Source: Thioalkalivibrio sulfidiphilus (lineage in GTDB: Bacteria > Pseudomonadota > Gammaproteobacteria > Ectothiorhodospirales > Ectothiorhodospiraceae). Taken from it: a DNA stretch of 64,000 nt. Made by a program: the position numbers and the translations under genes. The stretch is from assembly GCF_000377945.1 (NCBI RefSeq), contig NZ_KB898932.1, positions 17,846 to 81,845 on the forward strand. Reading direction: 5' to 3'. Positions 33,740 through 42,841 of this stretch are shown here, piece by piece (the stretch's first letter is position 1; each line of letters starts with the position of its first letter). The notes beneath the pieces were generated by a model. The model saw only the letters and a program-made list of their open reading frames with translations. It made no database searches and had not been told where the DNA came from.

Positions 33740-34216
33740 TCAATGCAGAAATTCCGGCGGGGAATCGAACATCATGCTCTCGAGCCAGGTGTAGGCGGCC
33801 TCCTGGTCGGGCCGGTTGAACAGGACCATCAGGGTGACCCACTTGAGCTGGTCCAGGCTGATGTCCTCGGCGTCCAGGTCCATGATGCGGTCGATGACCA
33901 GTTCCCGGGTACCCGCGTCGAGCACGCCATTCTGTTCCAGAAACAGCAGGAAACCCCGGGCGCGTGCGTCCAGACGCTCCACTTCGCGGTCGGTATAGAC
34001 CCGCAGGGCCGAGTCGTGACGGGCATGCCCCAGGGGCTGGTCTTCCTGGTTGGCCAGGTTTTCCAGCCAGTCGAAGGCACGGTCGATCTCCGCGCCCGGG
34101 AAGCCCGCCTCCAGGAGCTTGTCCTGGAGCTGGATCCGGTCCGGCTCGATCTCGGTGTCCTCGTCGATGTAGTTCTCGAACAGGTACATCAGGACGTCTA
34201 GCACGTTTTCTTTCAT
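33740..34216 (-). CDS. smg: Smg family protein (DUF494)
   Basis: Protein of 158 residues starting at ATG 34216 (KENVLDVLMYLFENYIDED), the conserved Smg start; an upstream ATG at 34243 would overlap dprA. Mostly helical and acidic, with a conserved C-terminus (LKWVTLMVLFNRPDQEAAYTWLE). The function is not established. It is conserved between dprA and topA in gammaproteobacteria. The dprA stop and this start are separated by 1 nt. Confidence 0.92.
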   Translation of the reverse strand: MKENVLDVLMYLFENYIDEDTEIEPDRIQLQDKLLEAGFPGAEIDRAFDWLENLANQEDQPLGHARHDSALRVYTDREVERLDARARGFLLFLEQNGVLDAGTRELVIDRIMDLDAEDISLDQLKWVTLMVLFNRPDQEAAYTWLESMMFDSPPEFLH

Positions 34217-34217
34217 T

Positions 34218-35345
34218 TCAGGGTTCCGGCTGGTGGCGGACATAACGCCCGCCGGAGAGAGACACCACCTGACCGCGGAGCTCCATGATCAGCAGCATGG
34301 AGGAAACGGCAGCGACGGTCAATCCGGTGCGGGACACCAGCCGGTCCACGGTGACCGGGTCGTAGCCCATCGCATCGAGCAGGGCCTGATGCTCAGAATC
34401 CGTTTCTGATTCAAGAGCTTGTGTCGTTGTGGCGGGGGTTGCCGCAGGACCCTGATCCAGCGTGTGCGGGCGCAGCAATTCTGCCAGTTCCTCCAGCACA
34501 TCGTCGGCGGTTTCCACCAGTTTGGCCCCCTGGCGGATGAGCCGGTGGCAGCCCCGGGCCACGGGATTGTGGATGGATCCGGGGATCGCGAATACCTCAC
34601 GGCCCTGTTCCGCGGCGTTGCGGGCGGTGATCAGGGAGCCGCTGTTCAGTGCCGCCTCCACCACCAGAGTACCCAGGCTCAGGCCGCTGATGATGCGGTT
34701 GCGGCGGGGGAAATGCCCGGGCCGTGCCGGGGTGCCGGTGGGGTATTCCGTCACCAGCGCACCCTGTTCGGCGATACGATGGGCCAGGTCCCGGTGCAGG
34801 GCGGGGTAGATCCGGTCGGGCCCGGTGGCCACCACGGCGATGGTGGCACCGCCCGCATCCAGGGCGCCCTGGTGGGCGGCGGCGTCGATGCCGAGGGCCA
34901 GGCCGCTGGTGATCACCAGGCCGGTGCGCGACAGGTGAGCGGCAAAGGCCCGGGCGGTCTCGGCCCCGCCGGGGGTGGGGTGGCGGCTGCCCACCATGGC
35001 CAGCTGCGGTTCGGACAGCAGGGCCGGATCGCCGGTCACGTACAGGATCCCCGGCGACACCTCCCGCAGCAGGGGCGGGAAACGGGGGTCTTCGGGGGTG
35101 AGGATGTGGTGGCCCGGGGCCTCGGCCCAGTCCAGGTCGTCAAGCACGCCCTTGGGCAGGGCGTGGCGGTCGAGAAACGACAGCGCGTCGTCTCCGAGCC
35201 CGGCGTCACGCAGGGCCTGGGTTGGCGCGGAGAGGGCCTGGAGAGGGCCGCCGAAGCGTTCGATCAGTCGAGAGAGGATGCCCGGGCCGACGCCTGGGGC
35301 GTGCCAGAGGCGCAGCCAGGCCGTGAGGACGTCCGTGTCCGTCAT
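34218..35345 (-). CDS. dprA: DNA processing protein DprA
   Basis: Protein of 375 residues. It binds incoming single-stranded DNA and loads RecA during natural transformation. The Rossmann-like core shows VGSRHPTPGG, VITSGLALGIDAAAHQGAL, FPRRNRIISGLS and VEAALNSGSLITARNAAEQGREVFAIPG, all hallmark segments. An N-terminal helix-hairpin region (WHAPGVGPGILSRLIERFGG) and a C-terminal winged-helix (DAMGYDPVTVDRLVSRTGLTVAAVSSMLLIMELRG) flank it, joined by an Ala/Thr-rich linker. Gene order dprA-smg-topA supports the call. Confidence 0.95.
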   Translation of the reverse strand: MTDTDVLTAWLRLWHAPGVGPGILSRLIERFGGPLQALSAPTQALRDAGLGDDALSFLDRHALPKGVLDDLDWAEAPGHHILTPEDPRFPPLLREVSPGILYVTGDPALLSEPQLAMVGSRHPTPGGAETARAFAAHLSRTGLVITSGLALGIDAAAHQGALDAGGATIAVVATGPDRIYPALHRDLAHRIAEQGALVTEYPTGTPARPGHFPRRNRIISGLSLGTLVVEAALNSGSLITARNAAEQGREVFAIPGSIHNPVARGCHRLIRQGAKLVETADDVLEELAELLRPHTLDQGPAATPATTTQALESETDSEHQALLDAMGYDPVTVDRLVSRTGLTVAAVSSMLLIMELRGQVVSLSGGRYVRHQPEP

Positions 35346-35352
35346 GGCGGTT

Positions 35353-35612
35353 TAGCCCGCATATCTCACCGGTCGGACACCGGCGGACGCGTAACAGCCT
35401 GAAACGAAAGTGGAATACAGCGAAGTGGTCGACGAACTCAGCATGACAATCTGTTCCCGCCGGTGTCCTATCGCGGTTCAGGCTCGTCTTCGCGTCCGTA
35501 GGCTTGCTCTTCACTCAACCCATAGCTATTGCTATGGGTTTCGCTCCAGAGCGGCGCCTGCGAACGCGAACCCTTCGCCTGCTCCCGCGATCCCGGTGAA
35601 ATATGCGGGCTA
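35353..35612. repeat. TAGCCCG-type element (R5), 260 nt
   Basis: The ends TAGCCCGCATATCTCACCGG and CCGGTGAAATATGCGGGCTA are inverted. The interior has further partial inverted matches and a small hairpin (CCCATAGCTATTGCTATGGG near 35519-35538), but no open frame that looks coding. The right end overlaps the stop codon of the LysM gene (TAG on the minus strand). Confidence 0.85.
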
Positions 35613-36761
35613 GGGGTGACGTACGCTGTAGCCTTCCTGGATGGGGCGGGTGGACTCCATCACCAGGGCGTAGCTGACCTTATCGAAGGTGCGGAACACC
35701 ATCATCAGGCCGATGCGCTCGTCCGGCAGGGTCACCTCTTCGCCACGTTCGCTGGCGATGGTGTCCCGGATCACGCGGCCGGACTGGTAGGTGGCCAGCA
35801 CGTGGCCCTGCTCGATGCCGTTGCGCTCGCCCAGGTTGATCACGGCCACCTGGAAGCGGGCGATCTGGCTGATGGCGTCGAACAGGGAGATCACCTTGCC
35901 GTCCGTGTCCATCGGGGGCGCGTGGGGGGTGAACACGAAGTCCTGATCGCTGTTGTCCAGGGGCATCAGGCGGTCGCCGATGAGGGCCTCGCGGTCACTG
36001 CGGCTGATCACCACGGTGGCCGGGTCGCCGGCGCGCACCACTTCCGCGTCGCCCACGGGGATGGCCTCGAAGCCCAGCAGTTCGCCGGTGACCGGATCGT
36101 TCAGGGCGCCACCCTTGCGGAACATGCTGTAGCGGCTGCCCTCCAGGGCATCGGCGTCCAGGCCGCGCACATACAGACGGTCGTTGGTGCCGAAGATCAT
36201 GCGGTCGTCCTGGGAGGCCAGCACGTAGGCGGCCTGGTCCAGCTGCTCCTCGGTCACCACCCGGGGACGCACCAGGAACTGGTGCAGGCTCTGGATGGGC
36301 ACGTCCAGGGAGGGCGGCAGCTCCTCCACCCGGATCTGGGGTGAGAGCCGCTGGGTCGGGCGCACCCGTGGGCCGCCGTCCACGATCAGGCGCGGCTGGC
36401 CGTCGATGTAATAGAGGGTAATGACGTCACCCGGGTAGATCAGGTGGGGGTTGGGGATCTGGGGGTTGACCACCCAGATCTCGGGCCAGTACCAGGGGTC
36501 GCGCAGGAAGGTGTTGGCGATGTCCCAGAGGGTGTCGCCCCGCTGCACCACGTAGCGCTCGGGTGCGGCCTCACGCACCTGTACCGGGGCCGGGGCGGGC
36601 GGCGGGGGCGCCGGTGTGGCAACGGGAGCGGGTGCTGGGGTGGGCTGGGGTGCTGGCGCGGGGGCGGGCTCGGTGCTGGCGCATCCGCCGGCCAGTAACG
36701 CTACAATAAGGGCCGTGGCGAACAGGATCTGTCCGGTGCGAGTCGGATGGATGGCGGACAT
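35610..36761 (-). CDS. LysM-domain lipoprotein
   Basis: Protein of 383 residues; ATG 36761 chosen because the AAGGGGG ribosome site is better spaced than for the ATG 3 nt upstream. The signal peptide ends in a lipobox (LLAGGC), followed by a Pro/Ala-rich linker (about residues 27-60). A LysM domain starts near YVVQRGDTLWDIANTFL. The C-terminal 250 residues (from PQIRVEELPPSLDVPIQSLH) are conserved in proteobacterial homologues next to dprA. It is probably an inner-face outer-membrane or periplasmic peptidoglycan-binding protein. Divergent from def. The stop codon comes from the adjoining R5 repeat. Confidence 0.88.
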   Translation of the reverse strand: MSAIHPTRTGQILFATALIVALLAGGCASTEPAPAPAPQPTPAPAPVATPAPPPPAPAPVQVREAAPERYVVQRGDTLWDIANTFLRDPWYWPEIWVVNPQIPNPHLIYPGDVITLYYIDGQPRLIVDGGPRVRPTQRLSPQIRVEELPPSLDVPIQSLHQFLVRPRVVTEEQLDQAAYVLASQDDRMIFGTNDRLYVRGLDADALEGSRYSMFRKGGALNDPVTGELLGFEAIPVGDAEVVRAGDPATVVISRSDREALIGDRLMPLDNSDQDFVFTPHAPPMDTDGKVISLFDAISQIARFQVAVINLGERNGIEQGHVLATYQSGRVIRDTIASERGEEVTLPDERIGLMMVFRTFDKVSYALVMESTRPIQEGYSVRHP

Positions 36762-36942
36762 CATTCCCCCTTGGAATTATTTCTGATGTTCGATGGTCGG
36801 ATGGTGAAAGTAACCCCGATCCGGCCGGGTTGATAAGCCCTTAACTGACCACATTATATGAGTATGATCACAACATTAGCAGAAAAACCTGCAATGCTGC
36901 ACGAATATCCCGCCAAGGCGGGTCAACAGCGGACGAACGGTC

Positions 36943-37479
36943 ATGGCCAAGCTTGAGATCCTGCATTTTCCCGACCCCCGCCTGCGCAAGCGTGCCGTAC
37001 CGGTGGAGAAGGTCGACGACGAGATTCGCCGCCTGGTGGATGACATGTTTGAGACCATGTACGACGCCCCCGGCATCGGCCTGGCCGCCACCCAGGTCAA
37101 TGTCCAGCGTCAGGTGATCGTCATCGACGTCTCCGAGAACAACGACCAGCCCCTGGTGTTCATCAACCCGGAGATCCTGGATCGCGTGGGTGAGGAGGAG
37201 ATGCAGGAAGGCTGCCTTTCGGTGCCCGGTTATTTCGAGACGGTGCGACGCGCCGACCGGGTGCGGGTGCGCGCCCTGGACCGCAACGGCGAGTCCTTCG
37301 AGCTGGAGACCGACGGCCTGCTGGCGGTGTGCATCCAGCACGAGATGGATCACCTGGACGGCAAGCTGTTCGTGGACTACCTCTCACCGCTCAAACGCAA
37401 CCGCATCCAGAAAAAACTCGAAAAGCTCACCCGTCAGGGCGCCCTGCCGAAAAACATCGACCGGCAGCATGCCATTTGA
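36943..37479 (+). CDS. def: Peptide deformylase
   Basis: Protein of 178 residues. It removes the formyl group from nascent N-terminal Met. The three signature motifs are [17 protein letters not shown] (metal Cys) and QHEMDHLDG (HExxH-type metal site). First gene of the conserved def-fmt-rsmB block, but an R4 repeat of about 170 nt separates it from fmt. Confidence 0.96.
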   Translation: MAKLEILHFPDPRLRKRAVPVEKVDDEIRRLVDDMFETMYDAPGIGLAATQVNVQRQVIVIDVSENNDQPLVFINPEILDRVGEEEMQEGCLSVPGYFETVRRADRVRVRALDRNGESFELETDGLLAVCIQHEMDHLDGKLFVDYLSPLKRNRIQKKLEKLTRQGALPKNIDRQHAI

Positions 37480-37487
37480 GACGTGAC

Positions 37488-37660
37488 CTCGCCGCAATGG
37501 CGCTAAGACGCGGGGAAAATCATTCGACAGGATTTACATGATTGACGGGATTCATGAGAAAACAGAGGGCTTTTCAGTCTCAGAATTCATCCTGTTAATC
37601 ATGTAAATCCTGTCCAGTCCTTGCTTTTCTCTGTACCTTCGCGGCTTCGCGACGCGTTTG
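37488..37660. repeat. R4 inverted repeat
   Basis: Nonamer arms (GACAGGATTTACATGATTGA and TTAATCATGTAAATCCTGTC) are flanked by degenerate octamer arms (CGCTAAGACGCGG left, CCTTCGCGGCTTCGCGACGCG right). Located between def and fmt. Confidence 0.85.
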
Positions 37661-37694
37661 ATTTTCGTCACTCCCTCTGACCCGAGACAGAACC

Positions 37695-38651
37695 TTGGAA
37701 CCCAGCCCCAAGCTGCGCATCGTTTACGCCGGCACGCCGGAGTTTGCCGTGCCGGCGCTCCAGGCGCTGATCGACTCGCCCCACCAGGTGGTGGCGGTCT
37801 ACACCCAGCCGGACCGGCCCGCGGGGCGCGGGCGCAAGCTCACCCCGAGCCCCGTCAAGCGCCTGGCCCTGGAACACGGTATCCCCGTGGAACAGCCCGA
37901 GCGCCTGAAATCCCCGGAGGTGCAGGCGCGTCTGCGGGCCTACGCGCCCGACGTGATGGTGGTGGCCGCCTACGGGCTGATCCTGCCCAGGGCGGTGCTG
38001 GAGATCCCGACACACGGTTGCCTCAACATCCATGCCTCCCTGCTGCCCCGCTGGCGCGGCGCCGCGCCCATCCAGCGGGCCATCCTGGCCGGGGATGCCG
38101 AGACCGGCGTGACCCTGATGCAAATGGCCCCGGGCCTGGACACCGGCGACATGCTGCTCAAGGCCGTGACTCCCATTGGCCCCGCGGACACCGCCCAGGA
38201 CCTGCACGACCGGCTGGCCGAGCAGGGTGCACAATTGCTGCTGGTTTGTCTTGAGGACCTGCAGGCCGGCCGGCTCAGGCCCGAGCCCCAGGACGAGGCC
38301 CTGGCCACCTACGCCGAAAAGCTCAGTAAGGCTGAGGCGGAGCTGGACTGGTTCCTGTCCGCCGCTGTGCTGGACCGCCAGGTGCGCGCCTTCAACCCCT
38401 GGCCCGTGGCCTACACCCACCTCGACGGCGAGACGCTGCGCATCTGGGCCGCCGAACCCGTGGCCTCGGCGGTCACGGCCACCCCCGGCAGCGTGGTGGC
38501 CGAGGGCCCGCAAGGCATCGACGTGGCCACCGGCGAGGGCCTGCTGCGCCTTAACCGCATCCAGTTTCCCGGCGGCAGGCCGCTGACGGCGGCGCAGGTC
38601 GTGGCCGGAAGATCGCTGCTCGGCAAAAGACTCGGCGCAAGTGCGAAGTGA
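37695..38651 (+). CDS. fmt: Methionyl-tRNA formyltransferase
   Basis: Protein of 318 residues starting at TTG 37695 ([21 protein letters not shown]). It formylates initiator Met-tRNA using 10-formyl-THF. Catalytic features are [19 protein letters not shown] and [11 protein letters not shown]; the C-terminal anticodon-side domain begins near [14 protein letters not shown]. The last codons (AGT GCG AAG) and stop TGA are part of an R3 repeat, so the C-terminal residues ASAK are repeat-derived. Confidence 0.95.
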   Translation: MEPSPKLRIVYAGTPEFAVPALQALIDSPHQVVAVYTQPDRPAGRGRKLTPSPVKRLALEHGIPVEQPERLKSPEVQARLRAYAPDVMVVAAYGLILPRAVLEIPTHGCLNIHASLLPRWRGAAPIQRAILAGDAETGVTLMQMAPGLDTGDMLLKAVTPIGPADTAQDLHDRLAEQGAQLLLVCLEDLQAGRLRPEPQDEALATYAEKLSKAEAELDWFLSAAVLDRQVRAFNPWPVAYTHLDGETLRIWAAEPVASAVTATPGSVVAEGPQGIDVATGEGLLRLNRIQFPGGRPLTAAQVVAGRSLLGKRLGASAK

Positions 38652-38766
38652 GAATTGGGAAGGGCGAAAAGTTCAAAGGCATGAGCCACGCACCTTTCAC
38701 CCTCCTGACACTCGCTTCACAATAGCTTCTGACATTCTCACTTCCCAATTCCCCCTTCTCACTTAA
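38638..38766. repeat. R3 inverted repeat overlapping the fmt stop
   Basis: The left arm (AGTGCGAAGTGAGAATTGGG) includes the final fmt codons and stop codon. The right arm (CATTCTCACTTCCCAATTCC) ends just before the rsmB GTG. The centre is about 65 nt. Confidence 0.9.
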
Positions 38767-38772
38767 CGAACC

Positions 38773-40071
38773 GTGTCCCCCCGCCAGATCACCCTCAAGG
38801 CCCTCAAGCGTGTCGTCATCAACGGCGCCTCCCTTTCCGACGTGCTGCCGCCGCTGCTGGCGCCGCTGGCGCCCCGGGACCGGGCCTTTGCCCAGGCCCT
38901 GGCCTTCGCCACCCTGCGCTGGCACCACCGGCTCGAGGCCCTGACCGGGCGCCTGCTGAGCAAGCCCATGCGCGACAAGGACCGGGACGTGGGGCTGGTC
39001 ATCGAGATGGGGCTGTGCGAACTGCTCTACCTGCGCACGCCGGACTATGCGGCCATCCAGCAGACCGCCGGACTGGCGAAAAGCCTGGGCAAGCCCTGGG
39101 CGACCGGGGTGGTCAACGCCGTGCTGCGCCGGGTGCAGCGGGAGGGGGATGCCCTGCTGGCCGATCTGGATCGGGACCCGGCCTTGCGTCTGTCCCTGCC
39201 GGCCTGGTTGCTGGGGGCGCTCAGGAAGGCCTGGCCCTGGGACTGGCAGGCGCTGGGCGAGGCCCTGAACGACCAGGCCCCCATGACCCTGCGGGTGGAT
39301 CTGTCGCGCATCTCCCGGGAGGCCTACCGGACGCGCCTGGCCGAGGCGGGGCTGGCCGCCGAGCCCCATGCGGTGGTGGCCTCGGCCCTGGTGCTGGCAG
39401 CACCGGTGGACGTGAACCAGTTGCCGGGCTTCGACGCGGGGCTGGTCTCGGTGCAGGACGCGGCGGCACAGCTGGCGGCGCCGCTGCTGGACTGCCGTCC
39501 CGGGATGCGGGTGCTGGACGCCTGCGCGGCGCCCGGCGGCAAGACCCTGCACCTGCTGGAGTCGGTGGCCGGTGACCTGGATCTCACCGCCCTGGATGTG
39601 GATGCCGAACGCCTGAAACGGGTGGAGGAGAATCTCGCCCGTGGCGGGCGCCGGGCACGGCTCGTGGCCGGTGATGGCGAGCATCCGGGACAATGGCACC
39701 TGGGCGGCGCCTATGATCGCATCCTGCTGGATGCCCCCTGTTCCGCCACCGGCGTGATCCGGCGTCATCCGGACATCAAGCTGCTGCGCAAGGGCGATGA
39801 CATCCCCAGGCTCGCAGCCCGCCAGGCGGCCCTGCTGGAAGCGCTCTGGCCCCTGCTGGCCCCGGGGGGTATGCTCTTGTATGCCACCTGTTCGCTGCTG
39901 CCCCGGGAAAATGCCGGGCAGGTGCGCGCCTTTCTGCAGGCCCACGGGGATGCCAAGGAGAGCCCGTTGCCCGAAGACTTTGGCCGCAGTACCTCGCCGG
40001 GGCGGCAGATACTCGCCGGAGAACAGGGCATGGACGGCTTCTACTACGCCAGGCTGATTAAAAAGACTTGA
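38773..40071 (+). CDS. rsmB: 16S rRNA m5C967 methyltransferase RsmB
   Basis: Protein of 432 residues from GTG 38773. An N-terminal NusB-like domain (about 1-140) is followed by a SAM-dependent Rossmann domain: LDACAAPGGKTLHLLE, LTALDVDAERLKRVEENL, and the catalytic Cys in ILLDAPCSATGVIRRHPDIK plus a second Cys in YATCSLLPRENAGQV. It methylates C967 of 16S rRNA. The stop overlaps the next TTG start. Confidence 0.95.
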   Translation: MSPRQITLKALKRVVINGASLSDVLPPLLAPLAPRDRAFAQALAFATLRWHHRLEALTGRLLSKPMRDKDRDVGLVIEMGLCELLYLRTPDYAAIQQTAGLAKSLGKPWATGVVNAVLRRVQREGDALLADLDRDPALRLSLPAWLLGALRKAWPWDWQALGEALNDQAPMTLRVDLSRISREAYRTRLAEAGLAAEPHAVVASALVLAAPVDVNQLPGFDAGLVSVQDAAAQLAAPLLDCRPGMRVLDACAAPGGKTLHLLESVAGDLDLTALDVDAERLKRVEENLARGGRRARLVAGDGEHPGQWHLGGAYDRILLDAPCSATGVIRRHPDIKLLRKGDDIPRLAARQAALLEALWPLLAPGGMLLYATCSLLPRENAGQVRAFLQAHGDAKESPLPEDFGRSTSPGRQILAGEQGMDGFYYARLIKKT

Positions 40072-40652
40072 AGATCTCCCTCCCCAGTCCGTTGCGACTC
40101 ATGGGCCTGCTGCTGGCGGGCTGCCTGATGGTCTTGCCCGCCACCGCGCCCGCGCAGCCCGCCCAGCCCTGGATCGCGGTGGATTTCGCCCGCACCCAGC
40201 TCTTGGACGGGGTCTACTACCTGGATGCCGGTATCCACTACCGCCTGAGCCCCGCCCTGACCGACGCGCTGCACAACGGTGTCTCCCTGGTGTTCGAGGT
40301 GCAGGTGCAGGTGGAGCAGGCCCGGGGCTGGCTCTGGGACGCCCACGTGGCCACCATCACCCAGCGCTACCGGATCGAATACCACGCCCTGAGCCGCCTC
40401 TACCTCCTGACCCATCTCAACAGCGGTGCCCAGCAGAGCTTCTTCCGTTTTCCCTCCCTGCTGACCACCCTGGGTGAACTGGAACACATTCCCCTGCTGG
40501 ATGCTGCCCTGCTGGACGAAAATGCCAGCTACACGGCGCGCCTGCGCGCGCGCCTGGCGGTGGATGCCCTGCCCCTGCCGCTGCGGGCGCGGGCCTACAT
40601 GAGCGGGGAATGGAGCCCGGTGAGTGACTGGTACACATGGTCGCTGCGCTGA
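40068..40652 (+). CDS. DUF4390 exported protein
   Basis: Protein of 194 residues, TTG start at 40068 overlapping the rsmB stop by 4 nt. The signal peptide (KISLPSPLRLMGLLLAGCLM, cleavage near APAQP) precedes a beta-rich domain (FARTQLLDGVYYLDAGIHYRLSPALTDALHNGVSLVFEVQVQVEQ). The end (SGEWSPVSDWYTWSL) is typical of DUF4390. It is conserved between rsmB and the ntrY-like gene in gammaproteobacteria, function unknown. The kinase start lies inside its 3' end (16-nt overlap). Confidence 0.88.
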   Translation: MKISLPSPLRLMGLLLAGCLMVLPATAPAQPAQPWIAVDFARTQLLDGVYYLDAGIHYRLSPALTDALHNGVSLVFEVQVQVEQARGWLWDAHVATITQRYRIEYHALSRLYLLTHLNSGAQQSFFRFPSLLTTLGELEHIPLLDAALLDENASYTARLRARLAVDALPLPLRARAYMSGEWSPVSDWYTWSLR

Positions 40653-42841
40653 AAAGGCTTTCCCTGGGCCTGCTGCCCATGGCAGTGATCTTCCTGCTGC
40701 TGCTCGCCTCGCTGTTCGTCATGGGCGATGCGGCACGCAACTCCGCGCGCTTCGAACGTCTGTACATCTGGCTGCTGCTGCTCAACACCCTGGGCCTGGT
40801 GTTCCTGGCGGTGCTCATCGGCACCAAGGTCTACCAGGCGGTGGCACAGTTGCTGCGCGGTGAGCCCGGCTCGCGCCTGACGCTCAAGCTGGTGCTGCTG
40901 TTCGTGGTGCTCTCCCTGGCGCCGGCCGGGGTGGTCTACTACTTCTCCATGAAGTTCCTGGACGAGGGCATCGACAGCTGGTTCGACGTGCGCGTGGAAA
41001 AGGCCCTGGAGGACGCCCTGGAGCTGTCGCGCAGCTCTCTGGACCTGCGCATGCGCCAGCTCACCCGCCAGACGGAATCCCTGGCCGAGGAGACGGTGGA
41101 CCTCTCCGAGGGACTCGCGGCATTCACCCTCAATGACCTGCGCAATCGGGGCGGCGCAGTGGAGCTGACCCTGATCGACAGCAACAACCGCATCATCGCC
41201 TCGAGCATCGGCGACACCCTGCGCAGGTTGCCCAGCCTGCCCAGCCAGGAGGTGTTCCTGGTGCTCGCCCAGCGCCAGAACTACGTGGCCCTGGAGCCGG
41301 TGTACGACACCGGCCTGTACATCCGCGTGGTGGTCCCGGTGCGCGCCCGAAGCCCCGGTGACGAGGGCCGCATCCTGCAGGCCATCTACCCGGTGGAGGC
41401 GCGCATGAGCGCGTTGGCTGACAGCGTCCAGGACGCCTTCTCCGAGTACAAGGAATTCGCCTACCTGCGCGCACCGCTCAAGCAGAGCTTCGCCATCACC
41501 CTGTCCCTGGCCCTGCTGGTGTCCGTGCTGGGCGCCATCTGGGCGGCGTTCTACTCCGCCGGACGGCTGGTGGCGCCGATCCGCGAACTGGCCGAGGGCA
41601 CACGCCTGGTGGCCGCCGGTGAATTCCGCAAGAAGCTGCCGGTGAACCAGCGCGACGAGCTGGGATTCCTGGTGCGCTCGTTCAATTCCATGACCGCGAC
41701 CCTGGCCGCGACACGGGACGAGGCCGAGCGCAGCCGGCGCCTGGCCGAGGGGCGGCGCACCTATCTGGAGACCGTGCTGCAACATCTGTCATCCGGCGTT
41801 GTTACCCTGGACCGGGACATGATGCTGCGCACCGCCAATGCCGCCGCGAGCCAGATCCTGGAGGTGGACCTGACCCGGGAGTCCGGGCGCAGCCTGGGTG
41901 ACATCGGCCGCCACCATGCCCAGGTGCAGCGCTTCCTGGACGAGATCGACACCCAGCTCCGGCAGCAGCAGGACGAGTGGCAGGCCCAGATCACCGTGTT
42001 TGGCGCCGCCGGGCGCAAGGTGCTCATGTGCCGGGGCGTGAAGCTGCCCCCGGAGAGTGGCATGCGTGGCGGTCAGGTGGTGGTGTTCGACGACATCACC
42101 GCCCTGTTGCAGGCCCAGCGGGATGCGGCCTGGGGTGAGGTGGCGCGGCGCCTGGCCCACGAGATCAAGAACCCGCTCACCCCGATCCAGCTCTCCGCCG
42201 AGCGCCTGCAGCGCAAGCTCAAGCCGCACCTGGAGGAAGACGAGGCCCGTGTCCTGGAGCGTTCCACCCACACCATCGTGCAGCAGGTGGAGGCCATGAA
42301 ATCCATGGTCAATGCCTTCAGCGAATACGCCCACACCCCGGCGGTCTCGGTGCAGCCCCTGGACCTCAACGCCCTGGTGCGTGAAGTGGCGGATCTCTAC
42401 GCCGGGGTGGGCCAGCGTCTGCGCCTGCACCTGGCCGATACGCTGCCGCCGGTGCTCGCCGATGCCGGGCGCATGCGCCAGCTGCTGCACAACCTGATCA
42501 AGAACGGCCTGGAGGCCCTGGAAGGGGTGCCCGAGCCGCGCCTGGAAGTGGACACCCGCTGTGTGCGCGAGGCGCGCTGCACGGTGGTGGAACTGCGCGT
42601 GCAGGACAATGGCCGCGGTGTGCCCGAGGACTTCATGTCCCGGCTGTTCGAACCCTACGTGACCAGCAAGCCTAAGGGCACCGGCCTCGGGCTTGCCATC
42701 GTCAAGAAGATCGTCGAGGAACACAACGGCATGGTCTGGGCCGAGAACCGCGCCAGCGGCGGCGCCCGCATCGTGATCCGCCTGCCGGCCAGCGTGCCGG
42801 TGGCCGGTTCGCGTCAGGACCTGCAAGAGGAGATCGCATGA
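40637..42841 (+). CDS. NtrY-like membrane sensor histidine kinase
   Basis: Protein of 734 residues. Three N-terminal membrane helices (about 10-30, 40-62 and 80-103) and a fourth near 295-315 enclose an extracytoplasmic region. HAMP follows (SAGRLVAPIRELAEGTRLVAAGEF), then a PAS domain (VLQHLSSGVVTLDRDMMLRTAN). The kinase core shows RRLAHEIKNPLTPIQLSAERL, the N box LHNLIKNGLEALEG and the G boxes DNGRGVPEDF and GTGLGLAIVKKI. It is the partner of the regulator overlapping its stop codon. NtrY/NtrX pairs respond to nitrogen, redox or envelope signals; the signal here is unknown. Confidence 0.9.
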   Translation: MVAALKRLSLGLLPMAVIFLLLLASLFVMGDAARNSARFERLYIWLLLLNTLGLVFLAVLIGTKVYQAVAQLLRGEPGSRLTLKLVLLFVVLSLAPAGVVYYFSMKFLDEGIDSWFDVRVEKALEDALELSRSSLDLRMRQLTRQTESLAEETVDLSEGLAAFTLNDLRNRGGAVELTLIDSNNRIIASSIGDTLRRLPSLPSQEVFLVLAQRQNYVALEPVYDTGLYIRVVVPVRARSPGDEGRILQAIYPVEARMSALADSVQDAFSEYKEFAYLRAPLKQSFAITLSLALLVSVLGAIWAAFYSAGRLVAPIRELAEGTRLVAAGEFRKKLPVNQRDELGFLVRSFNSMTATLAATRDEAERSRRLAEGRRTYLETVLQHLSSGVVTLDRDMMLRTANAAASQILEVDLTRESGRSLGDIGRHHAQVQRFLDEIDTQLRQQQDEWQAQITVFGAAGRKVLMCRGVKLPPESGMRGGQVVVFDDITALLQAQRDAAWGEVARRLAHEIKNPLTPIQLSAERLQRKLKPHLEEDEARVLERSTHTIVQQVEAMKSMVNAFSEYAHTPAVSVQPLDLNALVREVADLYAGVGQRLRLHLADTLPPVLADAGRMRQLLHNLIKNGLEALEGVPEPRLEVDTRCVREARCTVVELRVQDNGRGVPEDFMSRLFEPYVTSKPKGTGLGLAIVKKIVEEHNGMVWAENRASGGARIVIRLPASVPVAGSRQDLQEEIA

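Noticed and set aside
31160..34201. Open frame of over 1,000 codons on the plus strand
   Set aside because: It is antisense to topA and smg. Composition is dominated by His, Gln, Leu, Gly and Val with no domain; it arises from the high GC and codon bias of the real genes. Similar antisense frames over gpmI, prkA, hisA and others were ignored.
35353..35612. Small gene within the R5 element
   Set aside because: The short frames there have no ribosome binding site and span the inverted ends of the repeat; no protein-like sequence is seen.
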